DNA from: Diphasiastrum complanatum
Lineage: Eukaryota; Streptophyta; Lycopodiopsida; Lycopodiales; Lycopodiaceae
Direction of reading: 5' to 3'
Length of the DNA: 64,000 nt
Assembly: GCA_029204225.1 (NCBI GenBank)
Contig: CM055104.1
Coordinates: forward strand, 24,507,285-24,571,284
A program made the position numbers and the translations under genes. The notes beneath the pieces are model-generated. The model saw only the letters and a list, made by a program, of their open reading frames with translations, had not been told where the DNA came from and ran no database searches. Shown here piece by piece: positions 59,368 through 64,000 of the stretch. Position 1 is the first letter of the stretch; each line of letters starts with the position of its first letter.

Positions 59368-60285
59368 TTAATACTCAAGATCCATTGCTTGGATCCACTC
59401 CTCTTCTTTCCTTGCTTGATCTACACTTGTAGGCTCATCCAAAGAGGTTAGGAAAGCAACATAATTTCCAGAAACTACTTGCTTACCCTTTTGATCATAT
59501 GTGAGCCTTGAAGGTACTTGTCTTTCTCTTGATGTTCTCCTTGGCTTTTGACTTGATGAAGGTCCATCATCACCACCATCCAAAGTAGGATCCTTCTCAT
59601 CAACATCAAGAATGTTAGATCCATCTACTTTACCATCAATCATGCTTGAAGACACCTTTGGAATGTTTCCTTCATAAAAAATGACATCGCTACCAACAAT
59701 CACTTTGTTAGTAGAAGGAATGTAAACCTTGTAGGCTTTACTCACCTCACTATATCCAACAAAAATACCTCTTCTTGAAGATGGATCCTCCTTGGTCCTA
59801 TCATCAAGAGTAATGTTGACATAGCATGTGCATCCAAAGGTTCTTAGAAAGTTGACACTCGGCCTCCTCTTGAATAGCATCTCAAAAGGTGTCCTTCCAT
59901 CTAAAATAGCACTCGGCCACCTATTGCACAAGAAATTGGCACACAACAAAGCTTGATCCCAAAATGGTTTGTCAAGATTAGCACTTAACCTCATAGTTTT
60001 AGCACTTTCACATAAAGTTCTATTCTTCCTTTCAGCCACTCCATTTTGTTGTGGGGTCCTTGATGTTGTATACTCCCTCTTGATCCCATGCTCATCACAA
60101 AAGGCCTTGAACTTGTTAGATATGTACTCACCACCATTGTCACCTCTCAAGCACTTGATCTTTGTGGAGAATTGGTTCTCCCTTGCATTCTTGAACTTGA
60201 AAAAGACATCATACACTTCATCCTTGCTCTTTAGTAGATAGATCCAACAAAATCTACTAAAATCATCAATGAATGTTACATACAT
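59368..60285 (-). pseudogene. Copia integrase core and C-terminal region
   Basis: It starts MYVTFIDDFSRFCWIYLLKS. It carries LRGDNGGEY and PQQNGVAERKNRTLCESAKT (second and third acidic catalytic residues), the conserved FGCTCYVN and the linker to RT, ending EEWIQAMDLEY then TAA. It is the frameshifted continuation of the upstream frame, which supplies the first catalytic Asp (VHSDIMD). Confidence 0.92.
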
Positions 60286-61487
60286 CTTAGCTCCACCATT
60301 GCTAATTGTAGTAAATCCATGATATCCGAATGTACAAGTTGAAAAGGCTTTGTAGATCTAGAAATAGATCTAGTATAAGGTAGTTTATGTGACTTAGACA
60401 AAGCACAAGACTCACAAACATGCTTGTCATTACTTAAGGAACTTGGAAGACCAATCACAACCTTCTTCCTTGCCATTACCTCCAATGACTTGAAGTTGAG
60501 GTGTCCCATCCTTTTGTGCCAAACCTCTTGAATAGAAATTTGCTCCCTTGCAACACATCCAACTTGGTTAGCAATAACACAAGCATCAAGTTTGAACAAC
60601 TTTCCTTGTCTTTTACCTTTTCCAATCAAGACATCCTTCCTTTTGATCAAACAAGCCTCTCCATCAAACTCCACCTTGAGGCCCTTACTTAGCATTTGAC
60701 TCACACTAAGCAAATTCTTGGTAATAGATGGAATAAACAAGACGTCCTCCAAATGAACATTCCTATTTGTAGAGAGAGAAATAGGAATTGTGCCAATCCC
60801 TTTTATTGCACACTCACCATCATTGGATGTGTGGATCTCCCTCTTATTATCTCCATATGTCAACAAAGAAGTGAAATACTCTTTGTGAAAAATCATGTGT
60901 GAGCTTGCACCACTATCAATCCACCATGGATCTAGATCTCCATCATTAGCAAGCATACATGAAGACATCACAAAAGCATCATCATTTGCATCTTGCACAT
61001 CCAAACCATCCTCATCAAGAGTAATATTACCTTGCTTGTCTCCTTGATCTCTCTTCTTCTTGTAGCACTCACTTGCAAAGTGTCCTTTGATGCCACAATA
61101 GAAGCACTTGAGCTTTGATCTATCCTTCTTTTTGCCACTTGAAGAAGCATCCACTTGATCTTGCCCTTTAGACCACTTGCTTTTGGTTTTGCCCTTGAAT
61201 TTGCCCTTTGTGAACATAGCATCCTCTTGAAGTGTCGATGTAGATCCACCTCTTGCTTGAAGCCTATATTCCTCATTGATCAAGATCTCTTGAAGATCCA
61301 TCAAACTTAGCAAAGTCTTTTGAATAGCAATACTTTGAACAATGTTAGCATGAGCATCCAACAAGCCATTAAGAATCACTTGAATAAGTTCTTCTTCCTT
61401 AATGCTTTCATCTATGCAAGCTAACTCATCATTCAATGCTTTCATTCTCAAAACAAAAGTACTTGGACTTTCTTCATTCTTTTGCAA
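60276..61487 (-). pseudogene. Copia gag C-term, zinc knuckle, protease, integrase N-term
   Basis: One frame of 403 codons: gag tail (TFVLRMKALNDELACID), zinc knuckle CFYCGIKGHFASEC (61,106-61,065), protease WWIDSGASSHM near 60,915, the pre-integrase block VWHKRMGHLNFKSLEVMA and the zinc ligands CESCALSK. It ends out of frame at LQLAMVELRCM, where the integrase continues one frame over. Confidence 0.93.
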
Positions 61488-61830
61488 AACAAGAAAAGAT
61501 TTGCCTTCTTAGAGTCAACACTCTAGAAGTAGACTTGGATTCATAAAGCTTCTTCAATGAATTCCAAGCTTCCAAAGATGATGTGCACTTACCAACTTCC
61601 TTGAGAAGTTCATTGGTAACATTCATCTTTATCATGTGTAGAGCCTTCTTGGCCCTCTTGTCATACCTCAATTGATCTTGTTGTGTTGCTGGTCTCTCCT
61701 CCAAACCTACAACAATATCCAAAACATCATTCATCTCAAGAAGTGACTCCATCCTCACTTTCCATAATGAATAGTTACTTGAGGTAAGCCTATCATTGGC
61801 TTCCAACATGACTCCAATTGAGGTTGCCAT
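61474..61830 (-). pseudogene. Copia gag N-terminal part
   Basis: It starts MATSIGVMLEANDRLTSSNY and contains SLWKVRMESLLEMNDVLDIV and LEAWNSLKKLYESKSTSRVL. A frameshift near 61,487 separates it from the rest of gag. It is the same gag type as the remnant at 28,080-28,917. Confidence 0.93.
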
Positions 61831-62418
61831 GTAGCAATGACCTGATCTTCTCTTTCAACCTGCTTCAATGCACAAAGCACTCCTTTGAACAACAACAAAT
61901 GCTTTCAAAATAAATCACCAAGATTTGAAACTATCTCACAAATTCTCTTCTAGCACTTATCCAAGCAAATCAACACATAGAATCATGGAATCTTGATCAA
62001 CCTATGATCTATCCTCAATCTAATGACTTTTGCCACTTCCTAAGATTGAAACACACTCAAGTGAAGTCCAGCAACCTCACTATCTAGAGATCCAATCAAA
62101 ATTAGGGTTTTGACAAAATCACAAAAAATTGACTATTCCAAATCTACATGCAAATGCTGAAAATTTGATATGCAATCTATAAGCCACCACTTGGGCTGAA
62201 CCAATGATCCAAAAATCGGCCAAATCCAGCATGTGAATTCAAAAAATGAAATTGAACAAGTATATTGACCTATTTAGTGTTTTGATCTACAAAAGATCCA
62301 ATCTACAAAAGCAAAAAATCCGATTTTGGTGTAGAATCCTCTCTAGCATGCTCTAGACTTGATATCTTCACCAAATCATTGATAGATATGATTTCCTCCT
62401 TCATAACCTGAAACACAA

Positions 62419-62430
62419 GTTCTGATACCA
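62419..62430 (-). other. Primer-binding site of the copia element
   Basis: TGGTATCAGAAC abuts the 5' LTR end. It matches the usual initiator Met-tRNA site TGGTATCAGAGC except for one base. Confidence 0.9.
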
Positions 62431-63080
62431 TGTGAAAGATTTCAGATCCTTAAGATCCAATCTACTTGAATGATCTTTGGTTAGAAAGACAAATACACTA
62501 CCAATTTCACCAATGTAAAAAAATCAGCATCTACACACAATTTGAGATGCAAACACTAATAGAACTTGATCAAACTTGAATGAAATGATTATGTATTGTT
62601 GCTGTCCATACAAAACTAGCAAGCTACTATATTTCACACGTGTGGATCCAAAAATAGCAAATATAGATCATTCTACACATAGAATTGCAAGCAATCACCA
62701 AGATAGTGCACCAATGGATAGTAGAACCCAAGAGAACTATGTATAAGCATGAAATGAGATAGAGAAGAGAGAAGATGACTCTCTCCATGAGTTACATCCT
62801 TTTATAGCAGGTCCAAACCCTATTTGGCCACTTAACTTTCCCACCAAAATGCTAACCCTACCAATTTTGGGTCTAGATTCAATTTACCCAACTTATTCAA
62901 ATTGAATCTACTCAAACTCGCATTCTATCTTTCCCACACTTTCAAAAAGTGTTTATTCAAATGAAATTTAGACTAATGAACTTTGAAAAGTCAACCTCTA
63001 AGTCTAAAACAAGTTTTGGCCTCAATATGCCAAATATGAAAATATTGCAAAATGTGATGAAACTAGTTGAATCTTTCACA
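62431..63080 (-). repeat. 5' LTR of the copia element
   Basis: It contains TATAAAAGG on the minus strand (62,806-62,798), at the same offset as in the other LTR. Confidence 0.95.
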
Positions 63081-63085
63081 GCCCC

Positions 63086-63934
63086 CAAGTGTCCACTGAA
63101 CCTGTTTCACCTGCACCACCAACAAAAAGGCAGAAGGGTACGGCAATCAGCAAAGATGATGACATCTCCCCTAATATCTTATCCAGCGATATAGGGGTAG
63201 AATATGTTGAATCTGGAGGGAGCTTGAAATCCTCTCAAGTCCCAAAGGAGGTTTAGCATAGCAGGAGGCCCTACTTCAACAGGCCCAACAACGAAGACAA
63301 GTGGTAGCTGCAGCAGCTAGCTCTTTGGATGCCGATGCTTCCTGGTTCAGTAGGTGTGATCCTGTCTACTCAAGTAACTTCAGCTATTTCGGTATCATTA
63401 CCTACTGACACAACTCTCCTTCCACCACTACCCCCACCATTTACTACCACATCCACCTCTTCATTCACACTTAACATGGGCTTTGATTCCACTATCTCAC
63501 GAAAGCCCTCACCTATATATTCTTCCACCCTACTTGACTCTGCAGTCAATGTAGACGATTTTGCATTACAACTATCAATGCAAACCACATCCACCACCAT
63601 AACAAATAATCCACTCCTCACATCTCTAACACACATTCAGTCACCTCCACATTCACCTCCCCTAATACCGCAATCACCTCCACCTACATCTCCTACCATA
63701 CCTCAATCACGTCCCCCTGCATTTTCTCACACTCCAACCTCTCCCCCTATTCCAGATTTTCTTCCATTCAACCCCATGCCATATCCCAATTATACATGCA
63801 CACTCCCTGACATTGGCCCTTGGGAGCAAATACCCCTAGCGGGGAGCACTTTTGTGAAAGCAACGAATTCAATTTTGAGATTGCTGGTTTTTTTTTTTTT
63901 TTCCTTAGTGACTTCTTGTTATTTCAAGCGGTGA
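63086..63934 (+). pseudogene. Right part of the older Pro/Ser/Thr-rich ORF
   Basis: In frame with 57,290-57,433 it reads QVSTEPVSPAPPTKRQKGTA and SDIGVEYVESGGSLKSSQ, then TAG at 63,254 and a second TAG near 63,303. It then runs open from about 63,329 to 63,934, rich in Pro, Ser and Thr (SPPHSPPLIPQSPPPTSPTI), and ends after a poly-T-encoded Phe run. No domain was recognised. A disordered region of a transposon-encoded protein is the likeliest reading. Confidence 0.5.
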
Positions 63935-64000
63935 TTTAGGTGGTTTTGTAGACTATCTTTTGCTTTTTATTTGAGACCGGTTTTGGCTTGAATCTGAAGA

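Larger units (their letters stand above)
57434..63080 (-). mobile_element. Structurally complete copia LTR retrotransposon lacking RT
   Basis: Two 650-bp LTRs (57,434-58,083 and 62,431-63,080) have identical 10-bp inverted ends TGTGAAAGAT/ATCTTTCACA. They align without gaps and with about 16 mismatches by eye (about 2.5%). The target duplication is GCCCC at 57,429-57,433 and 63,081-63,085. In minus orientation the 5' LTR is the right one, followed by a PBS; a PPT precedes the left LTR. Gag, zinc knuckle, protease and integrase are present with two frameshifts. RT and most of RNase H are replaced by foreign sequence, so the element is non-autonomous. A family-level RT supplied in trans would have been needed for its insertion or for a progenitor's. 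Confidence 0.95.

Overview
This is a plant nuclear genome window. The evidence is two spliced plant genes with GT-AG introns of 0.1 to 7.6 kb, decayed Ty1/copia and Ty3/gypsy retrotransposons, hAT-, Helitron- and MITE-like DNA elements, and long (GA)n/(CT)n microsatellites. It is AT-rich and gene-poor. The species cannot be named from this sequence; a seed plant is clear. Nothing looks bacterial, organellar or viral.

Two genes, both on the minus strand, could be assembled exon by exon. (1) 18,371 to 8,178 is a five-exon MES11-type methylesterase (alpha/beta hydrolase, about 356 aa), with Asp in place of the usual nucleophilic Ser. (2) 50,861 to 34,730 is a seven-exon PGR5-like protein of the PGRL1/PGRL2 family (about 342 aa), a predicted plastid membrane protein with two membrane spans and two Cys-x-x-Cys pairs. 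All exons of both genes join in frame with recognisable splice sites, except that the exon 1 donor of the first gene is ambiguous. The genes work in different processes and show no functional link.

Layout: 1-8.2 kb is non-coding with microsatellites and tandem duplications. 8.2-18.4 kb is the methylesterase gene; intron 1 holds one hAT-like element nested in another, each with 8-bp target duplications, and intron 4 holds a copia RT scrap. 18.4-34.7 kb is intergenic and holds a MITE, a gypsy pol remnant cut by a solo LTR, a truncated copia with LTR and primer-binding site, and a second copia gag remnant. 34.7-50.9 kb is the PGRL2-like gene; its 7.6-kb intron 2 holds a MITE, two gypsy fragments and a decayed chromovirus with a chromodomain. 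51-57 kb is a TE graveyard with three head-to-tail Helitron-like units. 57.4-63.1 kb is a structurally complete copia element (two 650-bp LTRs, 5-bp target duplication, PBS, PPT). In that element the RT and most of RNase H are replaced by about 1 kb of unrelated, stop-free sequence. It sits inside an older, decayed proline/serine/threonine-rich ORF that resumes at 63.1 kb.

The most unusual items are the RT-replaced copia ORF, the Helitron array with matching A/T insertion sites, and the nested hAT pair with a paralogous empty site next to it.
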